Notes: generated by a model not told the origin, from the letters alone. A DNA stretch of 53,672 bases from Streptomyces sp. ISL-66 (GCF_018614135.1 NZ_JAGGOW010000115.1:1-53672); one strand, 5' to 3'. Shown: positions 15,767-25,268, counted from the first letter of the stretch. Program-made: numbers and translations.

Positions 15767-18490
15767 TCAGTGGGCGGCGGACTCCCAGTCGGGGCCGACG
15801 CCCACGGACACGTCGAGCGGGGCCTGGAGGTCGACGGCGGCGGCCATCTCGCGGCGCACCAGCTCCTCCACCTTCTCGCGCTCGCCCGGGGCGATCTCCA
15901 GCACGATTTCGTCGTGGACCTGGAGCAGCATCCGCGACTTCAGCCCGGCCCCGGTGATCGCCTTGTCGACGCGCAGCATCGCGACCTTGACGATGTCGGC
16001 GGCGGTGCCCTGGATCGGGGCGTTCAGCGCCATCCGCTCGGCGGCCTCGCGGCGCTGGCGGTTGTCGCTGTTGAGGTCGGGCAGGTAGCGGCGGCGGCCG
16101 AAGACGGTCGCCGTGTATCCGGTGGCGCGGGCCTCCTCGACGACGCGGCCCAGGTAGTCCCGGACCCCGCCGAACCGCTCGAAGAAGGTCTCCATCAGGC
16201 CGCGGGCCTCGCCGGGCTCGATGTTCAGCTGCTGGGCGAGGCCGAACGCGGAGAGCCCGTAGGCCAAGCCGTAGGACATGGCCTTGATCTTGCGGCGCAT
16301 CTCGGCGTCGACCGCGGATCGCTCGACGCCGAACACCTGGGAGGCGACGGTGGTGTGCAGGTCCTCGCCGGACAGGAACGCCTCGATGAGGCCCTCGTCC
16401 TCGGAGAGGTGGGCCATGACGCGCAGCTCGATCTGGCTGTAGTCGGCGGTCATGAGGGATTCGAAGCCCTCGCCGACGACGAAGCCGCGGCGGATCGCGC
16501 GGCCCTCGTCGGTGCGCACCGGCACGTTCTGCAGATTGGGGTCGGTGGAGGACAGGCGTCCGGTCGCGGCGACGGTCTGGCTGAAGCTGGTGTGCACCCG
16601 GCCGTCGGCGGCGACCGTCTTGACCAGGCCCTCGACGGTGACGCGCAGCTTCGCCTGCTCCCGGTGTCGGAGCATGATCACCGGGAGTTCGTGGTCGGTC
16701 TGCGCGGCCAGCCAGGCCAGCGCGTCCGCGTCCGTGGTGTAGCCGGTCTTGGTCTTCTTCGTCTTCGGCAGGTCCAGCTCGCCGAAGAACACCTCCTGGA
16801 GCTGCTTGGGCGAGCCGAGGTTGAACTCGTGGCCGACCGCCGCGTGCGCCTCCTTCACCGCCTGCTGCACGGCCGCGCCGAACTGCTGCTCCATGGCTTC
16901 GAGGTGGCTGCGGTCGGCGGCGATCCCCGCCCGCTCCATCCGGGCCAGCAGCTCGGAGGTGGGCAGCTCCATGTCGTGGAGCAGCTCGGCCGCGCCCACC
17001 TCGGGCAGCTTGACCGCGAAGGCGTCCCCGAGGTCCAGGACGGCGCGGGCCTGCGCCATCAGGGCCTGGGCCTCGGCGATGTCGTCGGCGCCGAAGGCGA
17101 GCTGACCGTCGGCGGCGGCCGGCGCCAGCTCCCGGTGCAGGTACTCCTGGGACAGCACGTCGAGCGCGAAGGAGCGGCGGCCCGGCTTGACCAGGTAGGC
17201 GGCGAGCGCGGTGTCCATGACGACCCCGGCCAGGGTCCAGCCGTGCTCGGGGAAGACCCGCATCAGCGCCTTGGCGTTGTGCACCACCTTCGGCCTGGCG
17301 GCGTCGGCGGCCCAGGCGGCGAAGGCCTGCTCGTCGGCCTCGTCCAGCTCGGACGGATCGAACCAGGCGGCCGCGCCCGCGGCCGAGGCCAGCGCGATCT
17401 CGCTGACGTTGCCCTGGCCCAGCGCCCAGCTGTCGACGGTGGACACGCCGAGCGGCGCACCGCCGTGGGTTTCGAGCCACGGTGCGAGCTCGCCCGCGCC
17501 CAGCACGGAGCCGTCCAGCTCCACGCCGGCCGCCACGGGCGCCGGGGCCTCCTCCTCGGCCGCACCCGGGTCGACGGCGAGCAGCCGCTCGCGCAGCGAG
17601 GCGTTGCGGATCTCCAGTACGTCCAGCACGCCGGTGACGGCGCTGCGGTCGTAGGGGACGCGGGCCAGGTCGGCGGGGGTCTTGGACAGGGCGACGTCCT
17701 TGACCATCTCGGTCAGGACGCGGTTGAGCTTCACGGCCTCCAGGTGGTCCCGGAAGTTCTGCCCGGCCTTGCCCTTGACCTCTTCGGCGCGCTCGACGAG
17801 CTCCTTGAACGACCCGAACTGGGTGATCCACTTGGCGGCGGTCTTCTCGCCGACGCCCGGGATCCCGGGGAGGTTGTCGGACGGGTCTCCGCGCAGGGCC
17901 GCGAAGTCCGGGTACTGCTGGGGGGTGAGCCCGTACTTCTCCTCGACCTTCTCCGGGGTGAAGCGGGTCAGCTCCGAGACGCCCTTGGTGGGGTAGAGCA
18001 CGGTGGTGTGCTCGGAGACCAGCTGGAAGGAGTCCCGGTCACCGGTGACGATCAGCACGTCGAAGCCGAGGGCCTCGGCCTGCGTGGCCAGCGTCGCGAT
18101 CACGTCGTCGGCCTCGAAGCCGTCGATCGCGAAACGCGGCACGCCCATCGCGTCGAGGAGCTCGCCGATCAGCTCGACCTGCCCCTTGAACTCGTCGGGG
18201 GTCTTGGAGCGGTTCGCCTTGTACTCGGGGAACTCCTCCGAGCGCCACGTCTTGCGGGACACGTCGAACGCGACCGCGAAGTGCGTGGGCGCCTCGTCGC
18301 GCAGCGTGTTCGCCAGCATCGACGCGAACCCGTAGATGGCGTTGGTCGGCTGCCCCGTCGCTGTCGTGAAATTCTCCGCGGGCAGCGCGAAGAACGCCCG
18401 GTACGCCAGGGAGTGCCCGTCCATGAGCATCAGGCGGGGGCGGTCCGCTGCGGTCGGCTGGTCGGTCTTCTTCGATGCTGAATCTGCCAC
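15767..18490 (-). CDS. polA: DNA polymerase I
   Basis: A 907-residue polymerase for gap filling, repair and Okazaki-fragment processing. The N-terminal 5'-3' exonuclease (FEN) domain begins LMLMDGHSLAYRAFFALP and carries GFEADDVIATLA and VTGDRDSFQLV, with the helix-hairpin-helix DNLPGIPGVGEKTA. The middle domain (about 320-500) keeps the fold but no clear DxE metal motif is visible, so proofreading is probably lost, as in other actinobacterial and Thermus enzymes. The polymerase domain has MTADYSQIELRVMAHLSED (motif A), RRKIKAMSYGLAYG (motif B) and MLLQVHDEIVLE (motif C). A GTG at 18490 (VADSASKKTDQ) is chosen; a frame extending to 18586 is open but lacks homologous sequence. Confidence 0.97.
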   Translation of the reverse strand: MADSASKKTDQPTAADRPRLMLMDGHSLAYRAFFALPAENFTTATGQPTNAIYGFASMLANTLRDEAPTHFAVAFDVSRKTWRSEEFPEYKANRSKTPDEFKGQVELIGELLDAMGVPRFAIDGFEADDVIATLATQAEALGFDVLIVTGDRDSFQLVSEHTTVLYPTKGVSELTRFTPEKVEEKYGLTPQQYPDFAALRGDPSDNLPGIPGVGEKTAAKWITQFGSFKELVERAEEVKGKAGQNFRDHLEAVKLNRVLTEMVKDVALSKTPADLARVPYDRSAVTGVLDVLEIRNASLRERLLAVDPGAAEEEAPAPVAAGVELDGSVLGAGELAPWLETHGGAPLGVSTVDSWALGQGNVSEIALASAAGAAAWFDPSELDEADEQAFAAWAADAARPKVVHNAKALMRVFPEHGWTLAGVVMDTALAAYLVKPGRRSFALDVLSQEYLHRELAPAAADGQLAFGADDIAEAQALMAQARAVLDLGDAFAVKLPEVGAAELLHDMELPTSELLARMERAGIAADRSHLEAMEQQFGAAVQQAVKEAHAAVGHEFNLGSPKQLQEVFFGELDLPKTKKTKTGYTTDADALAWLAAQTDHELPVIMLRHREQAKLRVTVEGLVKTVAADGRVHTSFSQTVAATGRLSSTDPNLQNVPVRTDEGRAIRRGFVVGEGFESLMTADYSQIELRVMAHLSEDEGLIEAFLSGEDLHTTVASQVFGVERSAVDAEMRRKIKAMSYGLAYGLSAFGLAQQLNIEPGEARGLMETFFERFGGVRDYLGRVVEEARATGYTATVFGRRRYLPDLNSDNRQRREAAERMALNAPIQGTAADIVKVAMLRVDKAITGAGLKSRMLLQVHDEIVLEIAPGEREKVEELVRREMAAAVDLQAPLDVSVGVGPDWESAAH

Positions 18491-18680
18491 GCCCCCGATC
18501 CTAGGCGGCCCCACCGACAATTCCGGCGCCGGTGCCGTCGGAGGTCCGTGACAGGATCGGATGTGTACGCGACGGCGCACGCGCATCCATCCGCTTCATC
18601 CGCGCCCGTCGCGTCAGCACGCGTACGCGAACACGCGCGGCAACGACGCCGCGCCGCTCGACAGCTCGAAGGGGAGCGCC

Positions 18681-20963
18681 ATGGCCGCCAAGCCGCCCGC
18701 AGGGGATCCCGTACAGGACGCGCCGCAGGTCGCGCCCCCCAAGCACGCGGCCGCCGGCCTGCCCGCCATCGGGCACACCCTGAAGATCGCGCAGCAGCAG
18801 ATGGGTCTGGCCCGCACCGCCCGCACCCTCCTCAAGGTCAACCAGAAGAACGGCTTCGACTGCCCCGGCTGCGCCTGGCCCGAGCCGGACAAGCGGCACA
18901 CCGCCGAATTCTGCGAGAACGGCGCGAAGGCCGTCGCCGAAGAAGCCACGCTGCGCCGGGTCACCCCGGAGTTCTTCGCCGCGCACCCGCTGGACGACCT
19001 GGCCGGCCGCTCCGGCTACTGGCTCGGGCAGCAGGGCCGGATCACCCAGCCCATGCTGCTGGAGCGCGGGGCCCGGCCCGGCGGCGACCGCTACGAGCCG
19101 GTCAGCTGGGAGCGGGCCTTCGCGATCATCGCCGAGGAGCTGCGCGCCCTGGCCTCGCCCGACGAGGCCCTCTTCTACACCTCCGGCCGCACCAGCAACG
19201 AGGCCGCGTTCCTCTTCCAGCTGTTCGCCCGCGAGTTCGGCACCAACAACCTTCCCGACTGCTCGAACATGTGCCACGAGTCCTCGGGCTCCGCGCTGAA
19301 CGAGACGATCGGCATCGGCAAGGGCAGCGTCTCCCTCGAAGACCTCCACCAGGCCGACCTGATCATCGTCGCCGGGCAGAACCCGGGCACCAACCACCCC
19401 CGGATGCTGTCCGCGCTGGAGAAGGCCAAGTCCGCCGGTGCGAAGATCATCTCGGTGAATCCGCTGCCCGAGGCGGGCATGGAGCGGTTCAAGAACCCGC
19501 AGAACCCCCTCAGCATGCTCAAGGGCACCGCCCTGGCCGACCTCTTCCTCCAGATCCGCATCGGCGGCGACCAGGCCCTCTTCCGCCTCCTGAACAAGCT
19601 CGTCCTGGAAGCGGAGGGCGCCACCGACGAAGCGTTCATCCGCGAACACACCCACGGGTACGAGGAGTTCGCGGCCGCCGCCAAGGACACCGACTGGGCC
19701 GAGACCCTCACCGCGACCGGCCTGACCCGCCCCGACATCGAGCGCGCCCTGGCCATGATCCTGGCCTCGCAGCGCACCATCGTCTGCTGGGCCATGGGCC
19801 TCACCCAGCACAAGCACTCCGTCGCCACCATCCGCGAGGTCGTCAACCTCCTCCTCCTGCGCGGCGACATCGGCCGCCCCGGCGCCGGCGTCTGCCCCGT
19901 CCGCGGCCACTCCAACGTGCAGGGCGACCGCACCATGGGGATCTTCGAACGCCCCGCGGCCGCCTTCCTCGACGCCCTCGACAAGGAATTCGGCATCACC
20001 TCGCCCCGCGAGCACGGATTCGACGTCGTCCGCTCCATCCAGGCCCTGCGCGACGGCAAGGCCAAGGTGCTCTTCGCCATGGGCGGCAACTTCGTCGGCG
20101 CCACCCCCGACACCGAGGTCACCGAGGCCGCGATCCGCCGCGCCTCCCTGACCGTGCACGTCTCCACCAAACTCAACCGCTCCCACGCGGTCACCGGGCG
20201 GCGCGCCCTGATCCTGCCCACCCTCGGCCGCACCGACAAGGACGTCCAGGCCACCGGCAAACAGTTCGTGACCGTCGAGGACTCCATGGGCATGGTCCAC
20301 TCCTCGCGCGGCAACCTGGCCCCCGCCTCCCCGCACCTGCTCTCCGAGCCCGCGATCGTGGCCCGCCTGGCCCGCGCCGTCCTCGGCGAGGCCTCGAAGA
20401 CCCCCTGGGAGGAGTTCGAGCGGGACTACGCCGCCATCCGCGACCGGATCTCCCGCGTCGTGGCCGGCTTCGAGGACTTCAACGCCCGCGTCGCCCGCCC
20501 CGGCGGCTTCCAGCTCCCGCACCCCCCGCGCGACGAGCGCCGCTTCCCCACGAAGACCGGCAAGGCCAACTTCACCGCCGCGCCCGTGGAGTACCCGCGC
20601 GTCCCGGCGGGCCGGCTGCTCCTCCAGACGCTGCGCAGCCACGACCAGTACAACACCACCATCTACGGCCTCGACGACCGCTACCGCGGCATCACCGGCG
20701 GCCGCCGCGTCGTCATGGTCAACCCCGAGGACGCGGCCGAGCTCGGGCTCGCCGACGGCTCCTACACCGACCTCGTCAGCGAATGGCGCGACGGAGTCGA
20801 GCGGCGCGCTCCCGGCTTCCGCGTCGTCCACTACCCCACCGCCCGCGGCTGCGCCGCCGCGTACTACCCCGAGACCAACGTGCTGGTCCCCCTGGACTCC
20901 ACCGCGGACACCAGCAACACCCCCGCGAGCAAGTCCGTCGTCGTGCGCTTCGAGACGGCCTGA
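18681..20963 (+). CDS. FdhF/YdeP-family molybdopterin oxidoreductase
   Basis: A 760-residue enzyme of the formate dehydrogenase alpha/YdeP family, expected to bind bis-molybdopterin guanine dinucleotide. Near the start CPGCAWPEPDKRHTAEFCENGAKAVAEE carries the Cys cluster characteristic of YdeP proteins. Further family marks are FYTSGRTSNEAAFL, NMCHESSGSAL, IVAGQNPGTNHPR and CPVRGHSNVQGDRTMGI; the C-terminal domain (about 630-740) is the MoCo-dinucleotide-binding barrel with YNTTIYGLDDRYRG. The natural substrate is not known; YdeP is linked to acid resistance in Escherichia coli. GAAGGGGAG precedes the ATG at 18681. It is divergent from polA and has no fdhD-like neighbour. Confidence 0.93.
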   Translation: MAAKPPAGDPVQDAPQVAPPKHAAAGLPAIGHTLKIAQQQMGLARTARTLLKVNQKNGFDCPGCAWPEPDKRHTAEFCENGAKAVAEEATLRRVTPEFFAAHPLDDLAGRSGYWLGQQGRITQPMLLERGARPGGDRYEPVSWERAFAIIAEELRALASPDEALFYTSGRTSNEAAFLFQLFAREFGTNNLPDCSNMCHESSGSALNETIGIGKGSVSLEDLHQADLIIVAGQNPGTNHPRMLSALEKAKSAGAKIISVNPLPEAGMERFKNPQNPLSMLKGTALADLFLQIRIGGDQALFRLLNKLVLEAEGATDEAFIREHTHGYEEFAAAAKDTDWAETLTATGLTRPDIERALAMILASQRTIVCWAMGLTQHKHSVATIREVVNLLLLRGDIGRPGAGVCPVRGHSNVQGDRTMGIFERPAAAFLDALDKEFGITSPREHGFDVVRSIQALRDGKAKVLFAMGGNFVGATPDTEVTEAAIRRASLTVHVSTKLNRSHAVTGRRALILPTLGRTDKDVQATGKQFVTVEDSMGMVHSSRGNLAPASPHLLSEPAIVARLARAVLGEASKTPWEEFERDYAAIRDRISRVVAGFEDFNARVARPGGFQLPHPPRDERRFPTKTGKANFTAAPVEYPRVPAGRLLLQTLRSHDQYNTTIYGLDDRYRGITGGRRVVMVNPEDAAELGLADGSYTDLVSEWRDGVERRAPGFRVVHYPTARGCAAAYYPETNVLVPLDSTADTSNTPASKSVVVRFETA

Positions 20964-21017
20964 TAGAACGACCCGAGGAAAAGATGGTTAACGAGCGTTG
21001 ACGAACGGAGTCGGCCC

Positions 21018-21494
21018 ATGGGCGAGCAGCACGCGGTGAAGTTCCCGCAGGAGGTCCTCGACGAGTACACGGCCCTGGGCATCGACCTGCCCTCGCTGTT
21101 CTCGGCGGGAGACCTCGGCAAGCGGATGGACATCCGGATCCTCGAGGCGTCCGCCGAGCGCGTCGTCGCCACCATGCCGGTCGAGGGCAACACCCAGCCC
21201 TACGGACTCCTCCACGGCGGGGCCTCCGCCGTCCTCGCCGAGACCCTCGGCTCGGTCGGCGCGATGATGCACGGCGGCAGCACCAAGATCGCCGTCGGCG
21301 TCGACCTGAACTGCACCCACCACCGCGGCGCCCGCTCCGGCCTGGTCACCGGCGTCGCCACCCCCGTCCACCGGGGCCGCTCCACCGCCACCTACGAGAT
21401 CGTCGTCAGCGACGAGCAGGACCGCCGGGTCTGCACCGCCCGCCTCACCTGCCTGCTGCGCGATGCGGGACCGCAACAAGGCGGCAACAACTAG
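21018..21494 (+). CDS. PaaI-family hotdog thioesterase
   Basis: A 158-residue hotdog-fold acyl-CoA thioesterase. The hallmark is TQPYGLLHGGASAVLAETLGSVGA (about 62-85) with the HGG motif and the catalytic acidic residue in AETLG. It is followed by VDLNCTHHRGARSGLVTG and GRSTATYEIVVSDEQDRRVCTARLTCLL. The family hydrolyses aryl- or acyl-CoA, often 4-hydroxybenzoyl- or phenylacetyl-CoA-type compounds; the substrate here is unknown. An ACGGAG stretch lies 8 nt before the ATG. It lies 54 bp after the oxidoreductase and may share its transcript. Confidence 0.92.
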   Translation: MGEQHAVKFPQEVLDEYTALGIDLPSLFSAGDLGKRMDIRILEASAERVVATMPVEGNTQPYGLLHGGASAVLAETLGSVGAMMHGGSTKIAVGVDLNCTHHRGARSGLVTGVATPVHRGRSTATYEIVVSDEQDRRVCTARLTCLLRDAGPQQGGNN

Positions 21495-21532
21495 CCGTTG
21501 CCCTCCTCGCGGCGCCGGTCTAGCGTTCCCGC

Positions 21533-22003
21533 ATGGGATCCGGACCGGCGCCGCGGCGCGTCTCGGCCGCGGCCGCCACGACGGCGCTGCTCGCCGCCGC
21601 ACTGCTCGGCTGCGGCTCGGGCCCGGGCGCGGGTCCCGACTCGGGCTCCGGCTCCGGCCCGGGCTCCGGCCTCAGCCGCAGCCCCGGCCCCGGCAAGCCC
21701 TCCGCCTCCGCCCCGGCCCCCGGGCCCACCCCGCCCCAGCGGCTGTGCGCCGACCTGATCACCCACTGGGCCGGCGTGATCCTCGACGCGGGCGACGACC
21801 CCGACGCCGTCCACCTCGACTACCAGTCCATGGGCCTGTCCGGCGGCCAGAACGACATCCTGCTCGCCGTACTCGCCGGAGCCCGCGCCGAGGAGCGCGC
21901 CGGCGGTCCGGCCGCCGCACGCGAATTCACCGCCCGCGAAGCCGGGCAGCGCTGCGCGGAGCGCTACCGCTCCGGCACTCCGAGCGGCGGTCCCTGGCAG
22001 TGA
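21533..22003 (+). CDS. Putative lipoprotein
   Basis: A 156-residue predicted lipoprotein. ATTALLAAALLGC ends in a lipobox (LLGC, Cys27), preceded by a basic n-region (APRRV). Residues 28-65 are a Gly/Ser/Pro linker (GSGPGAGPDSGSGSGPGSG), then comes a small domain with two Cys (CADLITHWAG and AGQRCAERY) that could form a disulphide. No known family was recognised. The stop overlaps the GTG of the next gene (GTGA), so the two are translationally coupled and probably act together at the cell surface. Confidence 0.8.
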   Translation: MGSGPAPRRVSAAAATTALLAAALLGCGSGPGAGPDSGSGSGPGSGLSRSPGPGKPSASAPAPGPTPPQRLCADLITHWAGVILDAGDDPDAVHLDYQSMGLSGGQNDILLAVLAGARAEERAGGPAAAREFTAREAGQRCAERYRSGTPSGGPWQ

Positions 22004-22659
22004 GCGGCGGCATCGGCCCGCTCGAGCCCGGGGAGGGCACCGAGGCCCAGGAGGACCCGCGCCCCGGTACCCGTACGCCCCGCCGCACCGGCGGCCGCGC
22101 CGGCCGATGGGCCCGGCGGGCCCGCGAGGTCCACGGGAGCCACCGGCGGGCCGTGCTCGCCGCCGGGGCGCTGCTCTGCGCGTCGGCCGTGGTCGCCACC
22201 GGGGCCGCGCTGTACGCGGCCCGGCCCCGGCCCGTCGCGCAGACGCCTCCGGCGCCCTCCCAGGTCTTCTCGCTGACCTACCTCGACCAGGTGGACCCGG
22301 CCCCCTCCGGCAGCGCCTTCGTGTTCACCGTGCGTGTGCGCGCCGCGGCCGGTCCGCCCGTCACGCTGGAGCGGTTGTCGCAGCCTTCCCGGGGCCTGAA
22401 GGTGGTCGTCGAGCCACTACTTCCGGCCAAGGTCGCCGCCGGAGAAACCCGCGACCTGCTCGTGCGGATCGAGGTGACCGATTGCGTGCATGTAGCACGG
22501 AATTCCGGACTGCCCTTCCTCGAAGTAACCCTGAGTAATAAATTCCAGAAGGAAGAGCACAGCTACATCCCCGGTGACCGATATGCGGGTGATCTCTCCG
22601 TCGCTCTGACCAGGGCCTGTCCCGAAGTCCGAGACACCGGCACCCCCACGCCGTCATGA
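22000..22659 (+). CDS. Membrane-anchored exported protein, function unknown
   Basis: A 219-residue protein starting at a GTG that overlaps the upstream lipoprotein stop. Residues 1-42 are polar and Arg-rich (RTPRRTGGRAGRWARRAR). One hydrophobic helix follows (AVLAAGALLCASAVVATGAAL, about 47-67), and the rest is an extracytoplasmic beta-rich domain (FVFTVRVRAAAGPPVTLERL, LLVRIEVTDC). A conserved-looking Cys pair (TDCVHV, TRACPEV) may form a disulphide. Streptomycete annotations often call such proteins 'Tat pathway signal domain' proteins; the twin-Arg here is not a strict Tat motif. The last 50 codons include unusually many A/T-ending codons (AGT AAT AAA TTC). Function unknown. Confidence 0.78.
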   Translation: MSGGIGPLEPGEGTEAQEDPRPGTRTPRRTGGRAGRWARRAREVHGSHRRAVLAAGALLCASAVVATGAALYAARPRPVAQTPPAPSQVFSLTYLDQVDPAPSGSAFVFTVRVRAAAGPPVTLERLSQPSRGLKVVVEPLLPAKVAAGETRDLLVRIEVTDCVHVARNSGLPFLEVTLSNKFQKEEHSYIPGDRYAGDLSVALTRACPEVRDTGTPTPS

Positions 22660-22960
22660 CCAAAAGCGCCTCAGAGACCTGGCACGACAGGACCCATACC
22701 GCCCCACGGTCCTCACCCGTCTCACCATACGGACAAGACGAACCGGCCGGAATTCCCCCGTTCCACCCGCAGACATCCGCTATGTATTACGCCGTGGCAT
22801 AACAAGAGAGTCACATCATTGGCCTGAGCCCTCCATAACGTCCCAAGACCCGCCTAGAGTCACGGCCAGTCACCGCGACCGCCGGATTCACTTCAGTTCG
22901 GTTCCCCGCGTTCGACACGGTGCGCCCCACGGGGGGCGCAGTGCCACGAAAGGACTGATC
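22660..22960. other. Leader/promoter region of livJ
   Basis: A 301-bp gap upstream of livJ with lower GC than its surroundings, for example around 22780-22820. It ends in a plain GAAAGGAC-type ribosome-binding site. No -35/-10 pair or riboswitch fold could be assigned with confidence, although the livJ promoter must lie here. Confidence 0.5.
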
Positions 22961-24193
22961 GTGCGTCAGCGTTCTCTCATTGCCGTGACCGCCGCGCTCG
23001 CCGCGGGCGCCCTCACTCTCACCGCCTGTGGTTCGCGTGACGACAAGGCCGGCGACACCGCCGGCGGCGGCGACGTCACCGTCGTCATCGGTGTCGACTC
23101 CCCCCTCACCGGTGACCTCTCCGCGCTCGGCCTCGGCATCAAGAACTCTGCCGACCTCGCCGCCAAGCAGGCCAACGAGAAGAAGTACGTCAAGGGCGTC
23201 ACCTTCAAGGTCCAGGCGCTCGACGACCAGGCACAGGCCTCCTCCGGCCAGCAGAACGCCACCAAGCTCGTCGCCGACAAGGACGTCCTCGGTGTCGTCG
23301 GCCCCCTGAACTCCTCCGTCTCGGAGTCCATGCAGAAGGTCTTCGACGACGCCAAGCTCGTCCAGATCTCCCCCGCCAACACCAGCCCCTCCCTCACCCA
23401 GGGACCCAAGTGGGCCACCGGCGAGAAGGTCCGCACCTACAAGAGCTACTTCCGCACCGCCACCACGGACGCCATCCAGGGCCCGTTCGCGGCGCAGTAC
23501 CTCTTCAACAAGGCCGGCAAGAAGAAGGTCTTCGTCATCGACGACAAGAAGACCTACGGCGCGGGCCTCGCCGGCACCTTCAAGGGCGAGTTCACCAAGC
23601 TCGGCGGCGAGGTCGTCGGCGAAGGCCACATCGACCCGGAGAGCAAGGACTTCTCCGCCGTCGTGACCCAGGTCAAGAGCTCCGGCGCCGAGGTCGTCTA
23701 CTACGGCGGCGAATACCCCGCGGCCGGCCCCCTCAGCAAGCAGATCAAGGCCTCCGGCACCAACATCCCGCTCGTCGGCGGCGACGGCATCTACGACAAG
23801 AAGTACGTCGACCTCGCCGGTGACGGCGCCACCGGCGACTTCGCCACCTCCGTCGGCGCCCCCGTGGAGAGCCTGCCCTCCGCCAAGGAGTTCGTCGCCA
23901 ACTACACCAAGGCCGGATACAAGGAAGCCTTCTCCGCCTACGGCGGCTACTCCTACGACTCCGCCTGGGCCGTCATCGAGGCCGTCAAGTCCGTCGTCGA
24001 CGCCAACAACGGCAAGCTCCCCAGCGACGCCCGCGCCAAGGTCCTCGCCGCCGTCCAGTCCGTCTCCTTCGACGGCGTGACCGGCAAGGTCTCCTTCGAC
24101 GAGTTCGGCGACGCCACCAACAAGCAGCTCACCGTCTACAAGGTCGAGGGCGGCGACTGGAAGTCCGTCGAGTCCGGCACCTTCGGCGGCTGA
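22961..24193 (+). CDS. livJ: Branched-chain amino-acid ABC transporter, substrate-binding lipoprotein
   Basis: A 410-residue periplasmic-binding-protein type I lipoprotein that captures Leu/Ile/Val or related substrates outside the membrane. The signal ALAAGALTLTACGS has the lipobox Cys at residue 23. The LivJ fold is marked by VVIGVDSPLTGDLSALGLGIKNSADLA, VVGPLNSSVSESMQKVFDD, LVQISPANTSPSLT and VFVIDDKKTYGAGLA. It starts at the GTG at 22961 after AAAGGA. It is the first gene of the liv locus and is separated from livHMGF by a strong hairpin, the usual way to make more binding protein than permease. The exact ligand cannot be read from sequence. Confidence 0.95.
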   Translation: MRQRSLIAVTAALAAGALTLTACGSRDDKAGDTAGGGDVTVVIGVDSPLTGDLSALGLGIKNSADLAAKQANEKKYVKGVTFKVQALDDQAQASSGQQNATKLVADKDVLGVVGPLNSSVSESMQKVFDDAKLVQISPANTSPSLTQGPKWATGEKVRTYKSYFRTATTDAIQGPFAAQYLFNKAGKKKVFVIDDKKTYGAGLAGTFKGEFTKLGGEVVGEGHIDPESKDFSAVVTQVKSSGAEVVYYGGEYPAAGPLSKQIKASGTNIPLVGGDGIYDKKYVDLAGDGATGDFATSVGAPVESLPSAKEFVANYTKAGYKEAFSAYGGYSYDSAWAVIEAVKSVVDANNGKLPSDARAKVLAAVQSVSFDGVTGKVSFDEFGDATNKQLTVYKVEGGDWKSVESGTFGG

Positions 24194-24264
24194 CCTCCAG
24201 CCCCACCCCCCGGCAGCCGGTAGTCCGCTCGAACGGCCGGCCACCGGAGCACCACCCACACTTG

Positions 24265-24299
24265 CCGCGCGGGGCGCGCACAACAAGCGCCCCGCGCGG
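24265..24299 (+). terminator. Attenuator-like hairpin between livJ and livH
   Basis: A perfect 13-bp GC stem: ccgcgcggggcgc (24265-24277) and gcgccccgcgcgg (24287-24299), with a 9-nt loop. It has no T-run and probably acts as a partial terminator or as a stabiliser of the livJ mRNA 3' end. Confidence 0.7.
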
Positions 24300-24333
24300 T
24301 GTCACATCCGTCGAAAGACTCGGAGGACCTGCG

Positions 24334-25263
24334 GTGCACGAACTGCCGCAACAGCTGGTCAACGGCCTGCTACTGGGATCCATGTACGGGCTCGTCGCCA
24401 TTGGCTACACGATGGTCTACGGCATCGTCCAGCTCATCAACTTCGCGCATGGCGAGATCTTCATGACCGGCGGATTCGGGGCCCTCACCGTTTGGCTCAT
24501 GCTCCCCGGGGGCACCACGATGTGGATCGCCCTCCCCCTCATGCTCATAGGCGCGATCATCGTCGCCACCCTCATCGCGGTCGGCGCCGAACGCTTCGCG
24601 TACCGCCCACTGCGCAGCGCACCTCGCCTCGCACCACTCATCACCGCCATCGGCCTCTCCCTCGCGCTCCAGCAGGCGGTATGGGCCTGGTACCCCGACG
24701 CGAAGTCCTCCGTCGTCTTCCCCGAGATCCCCGGCGGCCCCTTCAACATCGGCAGCATCACCATCCAGACCGGTGACGTCTTCCTCCTCCTCGCCGCCCC
24801 CATCTCCATGGCCTTCCTCGGCTTCTTCGTCAAGAAGACCCGCACCGGCCGCGGCATGCAGGCGACCTCCCAGGACCCCGACACCGCCAAGCTCATGGGC
24901 ATCAACACCGACCGCATCATCACGGTCGCCTTCGCCCTCGGAGCCGCCTTCGCCGCCGTCGGAGCCGTCGCCTACGGCCTCAAATACGGCGAAGTCAACT
25001 TCAAGATGGGCTTCCTGCTCGGCCTCAAGGCCTTCACCGCGGCAGTCCTCGGCGGCATCGGCAACATCTACGGCGCCATGATCGGCGGCATCGTCCTCGG
25101 CCTCGCCGAAACCCTGACCACCGCCTACGTCGCCGACATCCCGGGCTTCCAGCAGCTCGGCGGACAGTCCTGGGGCAACACCTGGGCGTTCGTCCTCCTC
25201 ATCCTCGTACTCCTCTTCAGGCCACAAGGCCTGCTGGGCGAGCGCGTCGCGGACAGGGCGTGA
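24334..25263 (+). CDS. livH: Branched-chain amino-acid ABC transporter permease LivH
   Basis: A 309-residue integral membrane subunit of the high-affinity branched-chain amino-acid importer. The start QQLVNGLLLGSMYGLVAIGYTMVYGIVQLINFAHGE is the typical LivH N-terminus. About eight hydrophobic segments follow, and the cytoplasmic coupling loop lies around MQATSQDPDTAKLMGIN. The C-terminal RPQGLLGERV is also typical. The GTG at 24334 is preferred because GGAGGA lies 7 nt upstream; a frame back to 24262 runs through the hairpin. The TGA overlaps the potential GTG of livM. Confidence 0.95.
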   Translation: MHELPQQLVNGLLLGSMYGLVAIGYTMVYGIVQLINFAHGEIFMTGGFGALTVWLMLPGGTTMWIALPLMLIGAIIVATLIAVGAERFAYRPLRSAPRLAPLITAIGLSLALQQAVWAWYPDAKSSVVFPEIPGGPFNIGSITIQTGDVFLLLAAPISMAFLGFFVKKTRTGRGMQATSQDPDTAKLMGINTDRIITVAFALGAAFAAVGAVAYGLKYGEVNFKMGFLLGLKAFTAAVLGGIGNIYGAMIGGIVLGLAETLTTAYVADIPGFQQLGGQSWGNTWAFVLLILVLLFRPQGLLGERVADRA

Positions 25264-25268
25264 GAACC

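Noticed and set aside
15708..17831. Arg-rich open frame overlapping polA on the same strand
   Set aside because: It is a shifted frame of polA with no recognizable domain.
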